Assembly (NCBI RefSeq): GCF_030403745.1
Contig: NZ_JAQMWP010000007.1
Location: 1-64,000 of the forward strand
From: Streptomyces sp. S.PB5
GTDB taxonomy: Bacteria; Actinomycetota; Actinomycetes; Streptomycetales; Streptomycetaceae
DNA: 64,000 nucleotides
Direction: 5' to 3'
Part shown: one piece after another, positions 1-8,162 of the stretch
Layout: each line of letters begins with the position of its first letter
How positions within the stretch are numbered: position 1 is the first letter of the stretch
Notes under the pieces: generated by a model
Database searches by the model: none
What the model was told of the DNA's origin: nothing
Seen by the model: only the letters and a program-made list of their open reading frames with translations
Translations under genes and position numbers: made by a program

Positions 1-1
1 C

Positions 2-37
2 GACGAACCCGCCCTGCCCACCGAACTCACCGCATAG
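2..37 (+). CDS. 3' end of an unidentified gene entering from the left (partial)
   Basis: One frame stays open from base 2 to a TAG at 35-37 and encodes DEPALPTELTA. Composition fits a Streptomyces gene tail, but eleven residues cannot establish that the frame is coding and no family can be assigned. The reading rests only on frame and composition. Confidence 0.25.
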   Translation, partial: DEPALPTELTA

Positions 38-503
38 CCTCAAAACCGAGATCACCGAGTGGCCGTCAATACACCACTTCGGCGGACGTGACCATAGAGG
101 GCTGCCGGACCGTGGACACGATGATGGCTTTGGATCTTGTCATGTATCGGGCTGCTGAGTCTCGCCTCTGATCGCGTGCGTCGGCTCGCGCGCAATATGA
201 AGATTTCTCGTCGTGGCCTGGATCCAGGCCGTCGACTCGATCCGCCAAGCGGTCGCTGAACTGAGGCAGGGGCGGGAAGGGCGAGTCCCAACTGATGCGG
301 ACCGTGATGAGCGGCAGTGTCCGAACAGCGCCTGATAGTCGACTGACATCAACCTCGAATGAAGGGGCCCGCAAGCGCCGATCTTGCGACAGTTTGTCTA
401 CCTATACGCCTCCGCGCGTATAGGTCATGATGGAAGCGGTCCACAGCACAGCAGCACCACCCTTCGAACACCTTGGACCGCGAGTAGAAGGACCCCCGAG
501 GAC
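38..503. other. Intergenic region upstream of the dprA-like gene
   Basis: There is no convincing gene here. A minus-strand open frame of about 100 codons (66-374) lacks protein-like composition and a clear ribosome site, so it was not called. The stretch is less GC-rich than its surroundings. It contains the perfect inverted repeat at 400-425, about 80 bp before the dprA-like start, so the promoter of the following operon is probably here. Confidence 0.5.
400..425. promoter_or_regulatory. Perfect inverted repeat, putative operator of the dprA-like operon
   Basis: Arms ACCTATACGC (400-409) and GCGTATAGGT (416-425) are exact reverse complements around a 6-base centre. No T-run follows, so a terminator is unlikely. 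Position and symmetry suggest a dimeric repressor site for the dprA/phosphoribosyltransferase operon. The regulator is unknown. Confidence 0.5.
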
Positions 504-1463
504 ATGATCACAACGACGCCCCTGCAACTGGACCTGCTGGCCCTTTGCGCACTGAGAACGGACAACAGGTCCGTCGACTGGCACCTGCTGGCCAGGACGT
601 GCCAGTCGCCTGAGGCACTCCACGTGCTCCTCGGCGGCGACATCCCTGAAGACTCTGATATTGCCAGCAAGAGCGTGACCATCTTGCGGAAGGCGCTCCC
701 GGAGCTCGACGATGCCCGGAGCCGGGTCGCCACCGAACTTGAGGCTGCCTCTCAGGCCGGCGCTCGCCTGGTGACTGTGCTTGATCCGGAGTATCCGGCC
801 AACCTGCGGCTGATCCCCAACTTGCCACCGTTCTTGTTCTACCTCGGTGATCTCGACGAGCGGGATGCCCGGTCCGCTGCCGTCGTCGGCACCCGCAATG
901 CGAGCGCAGACGGAGTACGTCGTGCCGCTCGCATGGCAGCCGGTCTGGTGGAAAACGACGTTGTGGTGTTCAGCGGTCTGGCCAACGGCATCGACACTGC
1001 CGCGCACACGGCAACGTTGGAAGCCGGTGGCCGCACCGTGGCGGTGATGGGCACCGGCATTGCTGCGAAGGTCTACCCAGCCCAGAACAAGCAGTTGGCC
1101 GCACGCATCCTCGACCAGGGCGGCGCGCTCCTGTCCCAGTTCTGGCCCACCTCCGGACCGGCGACTTGGACGTTTCCACGCCGGAACGTCGTCATGTCCG
1201 GATGCACGATCGGCAGCATCGTCATCGAGGCGTCCTCCACCTCCGGCGCCAAGATGCAGGCGCGTCTCGCGGCCGAGCACGGCAAGCACGTCTTCCTCAT
1301 CCGTTCCCTGGCCACCAGTGAGCCGTGGGCCGCGAAGATGGTCACCGAAGGGCGAGCGGTGGAAGTCGTCGAACTCGACGATGTTCTCTCCCGCCTCGGC
1401 AGCGCAGCGCGAGTCCAACAAGCCGGCCAACAGCGGCTCCAACTCGCGCTGGAGGGCCTGTGA
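504..1463 (+). CDS. DprA/Smf-like DNA-processing protein
   Basis: This 319-residue protein has the DprA Rossmann (SLOG-type) fold. GTRNAS at about 129-134 replaces the usual GSR motif, SGLANGIDTAAH lies at 157-168, and a conserved FPRRNVVMSG segment follows, then a short C-terminal helical tail. DprA proteins bind single-stranded DNA and load RecA in natural transformation; SLOG relatives also occur in nucleotide-signalling and defence loci. ATG 504 was chosen because a GAGG-type ribosome site precedes it and the 40 residues upstream look non-coding. Its stop overlaps the GTG of the next gene (GTGA), so the two are translationally coupled. The accessory context and coupling to a phosphoribosyltransferase suggest this is not the housekeeping dprA. 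Family call is secure; role is inferred. Confidence 0.82.
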   Translation: MITTTPLQLDLLALCALRTDNRSVDWHLLARTCQSPEALHVLLGGDIPEDSDIASKSVTILRKALPELDDARSRVATELEAASQAGARLVTVLDPEYPANLRLIPNLPPFLFYLGDLDERDARSAAVVGTRNASADGVRRAARMAAGLVENDVVVFSGLANGIDTAAHTATLEAGGRTVAVMGTGIAAKVYPAQNKQLAARILDQGGALLSQFWPTSGPATWTFPRRNVVMSGCTIGSIVIEASSTSGAKMQARLAAEHGKHVFLIRSLATSEPWAAKMVTEGRAVEVVELDDVLSRLGSAARVQQAGQQRLQLALEGL

Positions 1464-2212
1464 CGGGAACCTCTGGCCTGCCCCGGCCACTGGGGTTCCC
1501 CAACTGCAGCCGATGCGCCTACCGCATTAACGGAACTCCCGCCGTGTGCGCGGAATGCGCCGCGGCAACCATGCGCCCTCTGGCAGAGCATCACTGCGTG
1601 GTCTGCAGCCAGAGCTTGGATGCCCCGGACGCCATATGCCGGAACAAGATCTGCCGCTGGAGCCCGGAGAAGCGTTGCTTCACCCGAGTCGATGCCCTTG
1701 CCCTGTTCACTCATCCTCTGGAACAACCGATCAAGAGGTTCAAGTACGACGGCCGCAAGGGCTGGAGCAAGGTCTTCGGACGGCTCATCGTCGGATGGCT
1801 TGAGGAAAACCGCAGACAGGTCGCAGACATCGACCTCATCGTCGGAAACCCCACAGCACCTGACCGGGTACCGCTCCAACACATCGAAAAGATTATGGAG
1901 TCCGCCTACACGGAAGACACACTGGACCGGTGGCCCATCGCCGCCCCCGACAGGCCCGTGGCGACCAAAAAATACGAGACGAAGAAGTCGGCCAGCGGCG
2001 GTGCTCAGTGGGCGGACAAACTGCACGCCGCAGAGGAGCACGCCAAGGCACTGAGGTTCCACAGGAGCGTGGAGGGCAAACGCATCCTGCTCGTTGACGA
2101 CGTCTTCACAACAGGCGCCACATTCCACACCGTTTGCAAGCGACTCATCACCGAAGGGAAGGCCGCCGAAGTGCGTGGCCTGGTCCTCGCCCGCGTCCCG
2201 TTCGGCTCGTGA
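1460..2212 (+). CDS. ComF-like phosphoribosyltransferase with N-terminal Cys clusters
   Basis: A 250-residue protein starting at GTG 1460, which overlaps the dprA-like stop by 4 bp. The N-terminal third carries several CxxC pairs (CSRC, CAEC, CVVC) plus extra cysteines, as expected for a zinc ribbon. The C-terminal domain has the PRPP-binding signature VDDVFTTGAT at 212-221, typical of type I phosphoribosyltransferases. This two-part plan matches ComF, a competence protein of unclear biochemistry. Tight coupling to a dprA-like gene implies joint function on DNA or nucleotides. From memory, DprA-phosphoribosyltransferase pairs have been proposed as conflict modules in computational surveys; this was not checked. 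Confidence 0.78.
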   Translation: MTGTSGLPRPLGFPNCSRCAYRINGTPAVCAECAAATMRPLAEHHCVVCSQSLDAPDAICRNKICRWSPEKRCFTRVDALALFTHPLEQPIKRFKYDGRKGWSKVFGRLIVGWLEENRRQVADIDLIVGNPTAPDRVPLQHIEKIMESAYTEDTLDRWPIAAPDRPVATKKYETKKSASGGAQWADKLHAAEEHAKALRFHRSVEGKRILLVDDVFTTGATFHTVCKRLITEGKAAEVRGLVLARVPFGS

Positions 2213-2300
2213 GAATCCGTCGAATCCTCACTGGCTGACCAGGAGTTGAGCCGGCCATATTCCAGTGGCGCCCGCTGCGAGCCGTGCGCCACGCTCCGCT

Positions 2301-2764
2301 ATGACCATCTTCTACCTGGTGCAGCACGCGGAGAAGGAACGACAACTCGGCGATCCGGGCTTGACCATCCCCGGACGTCAGCAGGCGGCCCGAACAGCGA
2401 AGCATCTGCAGGACGTCGGGATTGGCGCCCTGATCAGCAGCCCTCTGAGGCGAGCCCGCGAGACGGCAGAGTTCATCGCGGCCGCGTGCGGACTCGCGGT
2501 CCGGGAGGATACCCGGCTGCGGGAGCGGATGAACTGCAGCGATGAAGAACCACTCGAGGAGTTCCTCGCCAACTGGGCTGCAACGGTCCAAGACCGGGAT
2601 TACGTTCCCAGGTCCGGGGATTCCTCACGCAGGCCGGCGACCGGGTCCTCGCGTGCTTGACCGACCTGGCTGGCGAACCAGGGCCGGTCGCAGTCGTCAC
2701 TCACGGCGACGCCTACGGGAGTATGCGCCCGGTAGCCGACTCTGGAGGTATGAGCTGCGAGTGA
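2301..2764 (+). pseudogene. Histidine-phosphatase family gene, frameshifted
   Basis: The frame from ATG 2301 encodes a phosphoglycerate-mutase-like start: FYLVQHAEKE in place of the usual RHG motif, then ISSPLRRARETAEF, a classic family motif. Near 2600-2621 it loses similarity and ends at 2660. The frame beginning at about 2621 (FLTQAGDRVLACLTDLAG) restores family-like sequence, including VVTHGD with the second catalytic His, and stops at 2764 soon after, earlier than usual. A single-base indel plus a damaged C-terminus explains this. A sequencing error cannot be excluded. It follows the phosphoribosyltransferase by 88 bp and may once have belonged to the same operon. Confidence 0.6.
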
Positions 2765-2891
2765 CTGCGGCCAACGACACTGCTCGGGAGCACGAGGAAC
2801 AGGTTCTCCCAAGCTTCTTCATGATCTGCGCGTGATGTGACTCGCGCACGTTGCGGTCAGGGACGCCTGCTGGCTGCTGCCCAGCTTCACC

Positions 2892-5800
2892 TCACGGCTG
2901 CCAAGTGTGCGCAGGCACCTCGTCAGCGAGAGTGGAGAAGAACCGCTGGTCGCGCCAGGCATCCAGGTTGCCGATGATGAACAGGCGGCGCTTGGCCCGG
3001 CTCACGGCGACGTTGAGGAGGTTGGGGCGGGAGGCAGCCCAAGAGCGGGCACCAGGACGGCGCGGGTCGCTGCCGAGCACAAGGATCACTACGTCGGCTT
3101 CCTTGCCCTGGGTGGTGTGGATGGTGCCGACACGGGAATCGGGGAGCAAGCCACGGCAGGCACGCTCTGCGCCTCGCACCACAGCCCGGAACGGGCTGAT
3201 GACGTAGACGTCTTGGGCGAGGTCGACACTGCCGTCGTCCCGTAGCTTCTCCAAGACGCGGCGCAGCGCGCGGCCTTCTTCGGGAATCCAGTGTCCGTCT
3301 GCTTCGGTGGCTTCCACGTTTACCCAGCAGCTGCGGGGGCGGTAGCGGTAGTCGCCGCGGTCGGGAGTTCCGTAGACCATGAGGTTGTCGTAGGCGATGG
3401 CGTTGCTGATGGCGAACATGGGGTTGTCGCAGCGCCGGTGGACGCGCAGCGGGCTACCGACCCACACCTCTTGGGAGCCGTCGGGGAGTTCGGCGGGCAG
3501 CAGGGTGCCGTAGCGGTTGGTGCGGTCGGCGAGTTGCTGGACCGAGGTGCGGCTGGGGGCCCATTCCGCGTCGACGCCCAGCTCGTCGCCCAGGGCCCGC
3601 TGCGCGGTCCAGGGCAAGACCACGACTGGCTCGAGCTGCAGCGGATCCCCCACGACGACCGTGCGGGAAGCCCGCCACATGCCGCCGACGGCCATCTGCC
3701 CGGTGGCCTGACCGGCTTCGTCGATGAACAACCAGCCCAGCGCCTCCGACCCGAGGCGGCCAAAGACCCTGTCCAGGGAAGCGAAGGTGGTGGAGACGAC
3801 GGGGACGAGGAGGAACAGGCTCTGCCATGCCGCTTTCACATGCTCCGCGGAGACGGTCTTGGGGATCGCGCCGGCCACGGCGTCCATGGCCGCCATGAGG
3901 TTGGCGTACATGGTGCGGGCTGTGCACCTCAGGAACGCCTCGTGGAGCCCCATCGCTGCGAGGAACAGCTCTGCGCGGGCCTGGGCGATCTCTTCGTCGC
4001 CCCAAGGCGCAGCAAGTTCGCGGGTGGTGTCGTCGTGAAGCCACGCCTCCTGTGGGACGTGGTTGCCCCAATCCGCGTGGGCCTGGGCGACGGTCTCCTC
4101 CAGTGCCTGAACGCGCGCAGCGGCCGAAGCCTGCTGCTGACGGCAGGCGCCCAGAGTGTGCTCGGCCTGAGCCGCTGCCTGCTGGGCCCTGAAAAGCGAT
4201 GCTGCTGCGGCGTCACGAACGCTGCGAGCCGCGTCCACATGGCCAGCGAGTTCTTGGTCACGCTGATGCCACTCTCGTGCCGCACGGCCCAGCGTGCTGA
4301 TACTCACGACGAACCCGGGACGCCGGCGAGCATGGGCATCGAGCACTTGTTGTGTCTCGTGGAGAGCCGTCTCAGCGTGCTGCAGTACGGCACTCTCGCT
4401 CGCTACCTGCGCGCGAGCTTGATGTACACGGGTGTCGCTGTCCGCGACAGCCTGCTCGGCTGCCCGCAAGGCGGCGCCTGCGGAGGACAGTTGTCCAAGG
4501 GCCGCCGCGGCGGCCACACGCTTGGCCTGCAACTGCTCTACCCAGGCATAAGCCTGACGGAATCGGTCCTTGGCTTCCCGCCACACACCGCTGTGCGGAT
4601 GCCGACTCCATTCACGCAGAAGGTGTGCGATGCCCTGTTCGCTTTCGATCCAGGCATCCCGATTGCGCGGCCGACGGCCGTTCGGCGGCGGTGGCGCCTG
4701 CTCGTCGTCCATCTTGTACTTGCCGTGCCAGAACCGGTTGATGAACTCCATCCGGTTCTTCTTGTTTCCCAGTCTGGCCGCGACTGCGCCCCAGGCTGGC
4801 GCGCCCTTGAGGAGGCGGGTTGCTTGTTCGGCGAAGTAGTCGGCGTCCTCGCTCCACAAGTCGTCGAGGGCCGCGCGTGCCGGGATCTCGGTGGAGATGT
4901 TCTCCACGGCCCCGTTGTTGGCCGAGGCGACCACCATCTCGAAACCCGTGAACTCGGGCTTCAACGCGGTGAGCGTGCGCGTGTAGTCGCCGCTCTGCCA
5001 CCGGTACGGTTCCTTGTCGACGAATGCCATGGAGGGCATGCGCAGCGACGCAAGACGTTGAGCACGCTCCACGATCACAGCGGCGAAGCAGTCGCGGAGC
5101 ATTGTCGTTTTACCTGTGCCGGGCGGACCGTTGACGGCGAACAGTCCACTTGATTCGGCCAGTTCACTCCAGGCAGTGTTCACCGCGAACTGCTGGCTGA
5201 GAGCCAAAGGATGCTTCGGGTTCGCCGGCCAACGACCCATCGGGGTGCGCCCGGGCGCTACCGCGTCCAAGGCTGCTTGGGGCTGCTCTCGTAGGTCGAT
5301 GCGCCACGCGGCGTTCACCTGCGTTCCCGGCGTCAGGTAGGCGGTCAGTCCCGCCCCGGGCTCCCGCGTCTGCACGGCGCGTGAGACCAGGCCGAGGTCG
5401 GCCACGTAGAAGCTGTTGAGGAAGTCCTGCTGGTCGGCGTCATCGGCCTGCTTCTGCCGCACCGCCACGCTCCGGACTCGAATCTCCTCCGGCTGTAGAC
5501 CGTCCGTCACGTTCCAGGCCTGGGAGAGATCGTGCACGAAGCCCAGCAGATCCTTCGCGGACAGTCGGTATAAGCCGACCTTGTCGTCGTCCTCGTCGTT
5601 GTCGTCCTCGGTAGCGGAGCCAGCTGTGTCGAAGTCGGGCAGCTCGTCAGCGATCTCCTCGCCGAGGTCGGCGACTCGGGCGAGCCATGCCGCTTCTTCC
5701 TCGTCGAACCCGTCCAGCCATCCTGGCCGGGTGGGCCCCGGATGCAACGTCCGGCCTGTGGCCCAAGCACAGGTAGATAGCACCGGAGAATCGAGAAGCA

Positions 5801-6155
5801 GACGCCCCTCGTCGTTGACGGTCAACGCGAACAGCGCGCTCTCGCCGTCCAGCCGCCCATCGTGGTCTTGCTCGTTCTCGCCGAAGACCTGCAGGAGCAC
5901 GTCGCGCACTGTCCGCAGTGCGTACGTACCGCCGTACACGATGTGCTGCCACACGAATCCCGGCTCCAGCGGTACCGACCGCAGCGGGTGGCTGTCCTCC
6001 CAGGGCAGCGGCCCGTCTTCCGCCACGGCGTACACCCGCTCGCGTGCCGACACCGAGGGGATCTTCTGTGGACTGAACAGCTCCACCGCACGCCAGTACG
6101 CCAGGATCCGAGATCGTCGCTGCTGCTCAGCTCCCACAATGCCCCCAACCCACAC
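2892..6155 (-). CDS. Large superfamily 1 (Upf1/Dna2-like) ATP-dependent helicase
   Basis: 1087 residues. Walker A is GPPGTGKT at about 343-350 and Walker B is FIDEAGQA. Motif III is VVVGDPLQLEPVV, and near the C-terminus come TIHTTQGKEADVVIL and NVAVSRAKRRL. These are the AAA_11/AAA_12 halves of Upf1/Dna2-type SF1B helicases. Before Walker A is a roughly 340-residue non-motor region with a very acidic stretch near 183-191. Between the motor halves lies a long Ala/Gln/Glu-rich insertion (about 550-700) that looks coiled-coil. The start is GTG 6153-6155; nearby in-frame alternatives exist. Substrate is unknown. Such large helicases are common in defence islands, and it converges on the dprA/phosphoribosyltransferase genes, so shared function is possible but unproven. 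Confidence 0.8.
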   Translation of the reverse strand: MWVGGIVGAEQQRRSRILAYWRAVELFSPQKIPSVSARERVYAVAEDGPLPWEDSHPLRSVPLEPGFVWQHIVYGGTYALRTVRDVLLQVFGENEQDHDGRLDGESALFALTVNDEGRLLLDSPVLSTCAWATGRTLHPGPTRPGWLDGFDEEEAAWLARVADLGEEIADELPDFDTAGSATEDDNDEDDDKVGLYRLSAKDLLGFVHDLSQAWNVTDGLQPEEIRVRSVAVRQKQADDADQQDFLNSFYVADLGLVSRAVQTREPGAGLTAYLTPGTQVNAAWRIDLREQPQAALDAVAPGRTPMGRWPANPKHPLALSQQFAVNTAWSELAESSGLFAVNGPPGTGKTTMLRDCFAAVIVERAQRLASLRMPSMAFVDKEPYRWQSGDYTRTLTALKPEFTGFEMVVASANNGAVENISTEIPARAALDDLWSEDADYFAEQATRLLKGAPAWGAVAARLGNKKNRMEFINRFWHGKYKMDDEQAPPPPNGRRPRNRDAWIESEQGIAHLLREWSRHPHSGVWREAKDRFRQAYAWVEQLQAKRVAAAAALGQLSSAGAALRAAEQAVADSDTRVHQARAQVASESAVLQHAETALHETQQVLDAHARRRPGFVVSISTLGRAAREWHQRDQELAGHVDAARSVRDAAAASLFRAQQAAAQAEHTLGACRQQQASAAARVQALEETVAQAHADWGNHVPQEAWLHDDTTRELAAPWGDEEIAQARAELFLAAMGLHEAFLRCTARTMYANLMAAMDAVAGAIPKTVSAEHVKAAWQSLFLLVPVVSTTFASLDRVFGRLGSEALGWLFIDEAGQATGQMAVGGMWRASRTVVVGDPLQLEPVVVLPWTAQRALGDELGVDAEWAPSRTSVQQLADRTNRYGTLLPAELPDGSQEVWVGSPLRVHRRCDNPMFAISNAIAYDNLMVYGTPDRGDYRYRPRSCWVNVEATEADGHWIPEEGRALRRVLEKLRDDGSVDLAQDVYVISPFRAVVRGAERACRGLLPDSRVGTIHTTQGKEADVVILVLGSDPRRPGARSWAASRPNLLNVAVSRAKRRLFIIGNLDAWRDQRFFSTLADEVPAHTWQP

Positions 6156-6305
6156 AGCTGCTTGCGGTCACCATACGTACCCTGATCGGCGCCGCTTCTT
6201 CAGGGATCTAGTGGGATTCGATCGCCGCAGCGGCGAAATCTGCTGTGCCAGCCGCAAGCTCGGGCCGCTCTGCTTGCCACTGCGCCGGTGGAATGAGCCC
6301 ATGCC

Positions 6306-7628
6306 TCATGGCGCGAGGCGGTTGGGTCCGCGGAAGAGGAAGGTCGCTTCCCGGATCGACTCAAGGCCGAGCATGACCATCAGCACTCGTCCCAAGCCCA
6401 TACCGAGCCCACCGTGTGGTGGGCATCCGAACCGGAAAGCGTTCAGGTAGTCGCCCAGCGGTTCGATACTCATGCCCTTCTCGGCGGCTTGCTTCAGCAG
6501 CACGTCGTGCCGGTGCTCACGCTGAGCGCCGGTGGTGACCTCCAGGCCCTTCCAGAGCAGGTCGAAGCTCAGTGTGAGCCCCGGGTTGTGCTCGGGGCGC
6601 ATGTGGTAGAAGGGCCGGATGCTCGTCGGGTAGTGGGTGACGAACAGCCACTCGTGCCCGCTCTGCTCCTGGAAGTGCGCGGCGATAGCGCGCTCGCCCT
6701 CCGGGTCCAAGTCCTCCTTCGTGTCCTCCGGGTCCCAGCCGCCTGCCCGCAGGATCTCTTGGGCTTCGGCCATGGCCACCCGCGGGAACGGCGTTGTGGG
6801 GACTGTGACGTCGACGCCGAAGGTCTCGCGGATCGCCTCACCGTGAACGTCGGCGACCTCGGCGATGGCGTGCGCGAGCATCTGCTCCTCGAAGGCCATG
6901 ACGTCTTCAACGTCGCTGATCCAAGCTAGCTCGACGTCGACGCCGGTGAACTCCGTCGCATGCCGAGATGTGAACGATGGCTCGGCACGGAAGACGGGGC
7001 CGATCTCGAAAACCCTGTCGATGCCGGCAGCAATTGCCATCTGCTTGTAGAACTGCGGGGACTGCGCCAGGAACGCGGGGCGATCGAAGTAGCCGAGCTC
7101 GAACACCTCGGCCCCGGACTCGCTCGCTGTGCCCATGAGCTTGGGGGTGTGCATTTCGGTGCAGCCCTGCGCATAGGCGTACTCGCGCATGCCTTGTTCG
7201 AGGGTGGTCTGCACGGTGAACAGCAGCTGCGCCTGCGGACGCATCCGCACGTCGAGGAACCGCCAGTCGAGGCGGTGCTCCAGGCCGGAGCGTTCGTCGA
7301 TCGGCAGCGGTGTCTCGGCCCGGTTCAGGACCTCGACCTGCTCGGGTACGAGCTCCAGGCTGCCGAGGTTGACGATCGGGTTGTCGACCACGCGGCCGGT
7401 GATCCTGACCGCGGACTCGGTGGTCAAGCCCTCCAGGGCGGCTTCGATGGTGTCGCTTTCGCCGCCGCGCTTGTGGGTGGCCTGCACCATTCCGGTGTGG
7501 TCGCGGACGATGACGAACTGCATCTTGCGCTGCAGCCGCAGGGCGTTCACCCAGCCGCAGACGGAAACGGTCTCGCCGATGTGTTCTCGCAGGTCGGAGA
7601 CCAATACACGGGTAGTTGCGTGGATCAT
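6306..7628 (-). CDS. aspS2: Archaeal-type aspartyl-tRNA synthetase (AspS2-like)
   Basis: A 440-residue class II synthetase. An N-terminal OB-fold anticodon-binding domain (VSVCGWVNALRL) is followed by motif 2 (GPVFRAEPSFTSRHATEF) and motif 3 (GMGLGRVLMVMLG). It lacks the GAD insertion and roughly 590-residue length of the usual bacterial AspRS, so it is the archaeal/nondiscriminating-like type. It should charge tRNA-Asp and possibly tRNA-Asn, which the sequence does not settle. ATG 7628 was chosen because GGGAGGG lies just upstream and the preceding region is a structured leader. The terminal LFRGPNRLAP deviates from the common FPRDxxRL motif. A second AspRS may be self-resistance or stress insurance; a T-box precedes it. 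Confidence 0.85.
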   Translation of the reverse strand: MIHATTRVLVSDLREHIGETVSVCGWVNALRLQRKMQFVIVRDHTGMVQATHKRGGESDTIEAALEGLTTESAVRITGRVVDNPIVNLGSLELVPEQVEVLNRAETPLPIDERSGLEHRLDWRFLDVRMRPQAQLLFTVQTTLEQGMREYAYAQGCTEMHTPKLMGTASESGAEVFELGYFDRPAFLAQSPQFYKQMAIAAGIDRVFEIGPVFRAEPSFTSRHATEFTGVDVELAWISDVEDVMAFEEQMLAHAIAEVADVHGEAIRETFGVDVTVPTTPFPRVAMAEAQEILRAGGWDPEDTKEDLDPEGERAIAAHFQEQSGHEWLFVTHYPTSIRPFYHMRPEHNPGLTLSFDLLWKGLEVTTGAQREHRHDVLLKQAAEKGMSIEPLGDYLNAFRFGCPPHGGLGMGLGRVLMVMLGLESIREATFLFRGPNRLAP

Positions 7629-7895
7629 CTCGGGCCCTCCCAGGGGCGTCGTCATGATCCCTTGGGGGCGTGGGCGAGAAGGGGACTCGCGGTGCCACCA
7701 CGCCTTCGTCGTCACCGAAGCGACGGCCTCGTTCGGACCTGGTCACGAGGGTCAGCCGGCGGGGCATTGGACCTAGACGAGGCCGTTCCTCCCCGCGCTC
7801 GGGAGGGTCTTCCCCGTAGGGTGCGAGACCGCCTTCCCAGCTCCGGCAGCTCTCTTGGCTCGCGGGTCCTGCGGGTACTTGTCTCCGTCGACGCG
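7629..7895 (-). promoter_or_regulatory. T-box riboswitch leader of the aspS2-like gene, Asp (GAC) specifier
   Basis: Read on the minus strand, the leader has the T-box core UGGCACCGCG (7697-7688). An AGUA S-turn (7879-7876), an AGAGAGC bulge segment (7855-7849) and GCUGGGAA follow as in stem I. GAAGACCC gives a specifier GAC at 7809-7807, preceded by GAA as in other T-boxes. The UGGC bulge would pair with a GCCA tRNA end, matching the G discriminator of tRNA-Asp. GGCGUGG and CCACGCC around the T-box form a competing hairpin. No U-run follows, so control is probably translational. T-boxes sense uncharged tRNA; structure was drawn by hand. Confidence 0.75.
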
Positions 7896-7953
7896 TTGCA
7901 GCTCAGGATAGGCGGGCACGTGACGATGTGCACCGAATTTCCGTACCAGAGTG

Positions 7954-7991
7954 GTGAGTCCCCGCAGACGGGGGATGCTGCGGGGACTCAC
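7954..7991. repeat. 14-bp perfect hairpin resembling a lone type I-E CRISPR repeat
   Basis: GTGAGTCCCCGCAG (7954-7967) and CTGCGGGGACTCAC (7978-7991) are exact reverse complements around a 10-base loop. The left 28-29 bases also follow the pattern of actinobacterial I-E repeats (GT, CCCCGC, GGGGATG in order). No second copy or cas gene is present. It lies between the divergent aspS2 leader and the gene at 8163, with no upstream transcript to terminate, so its role is unclear. Confidence 0.5.
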
Positions 7992-8162
7992 CTGAGCAAA
8001 CGTACTGCACGCGACCATGGTTCCCCAGAGCGAGATCGCGCGTGCGGTCGCGTGAAGTGGCCGGGAACGTGGGCGGATTCAGCTGAGTCGACATGAGGGC
8101 CTTGCGAGACTGCGGGTGTGGGCATATCCAAGAGACCCGACACCCATGGAGGAGCTGCACTC

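Noticed and set aside
66..374. Minus-strand frame of about 100 codons upstream of dprA
   Set aside because: No family-like features, no ribosome site and it covers the operator region; composition is not that of a real Streptomyces gene.
402..1490. Long minus-strand frame antisense to the dprA-like gene
   Set aside because: It is a shadow caused by high-GC codon bias; the plus-strand product has clear family motifs.
7954..7991. CRISPR array
   Set aside because: Only one repeat-like unit, no spacers, no cas genes; listed as a hairpin and weak finding instead.
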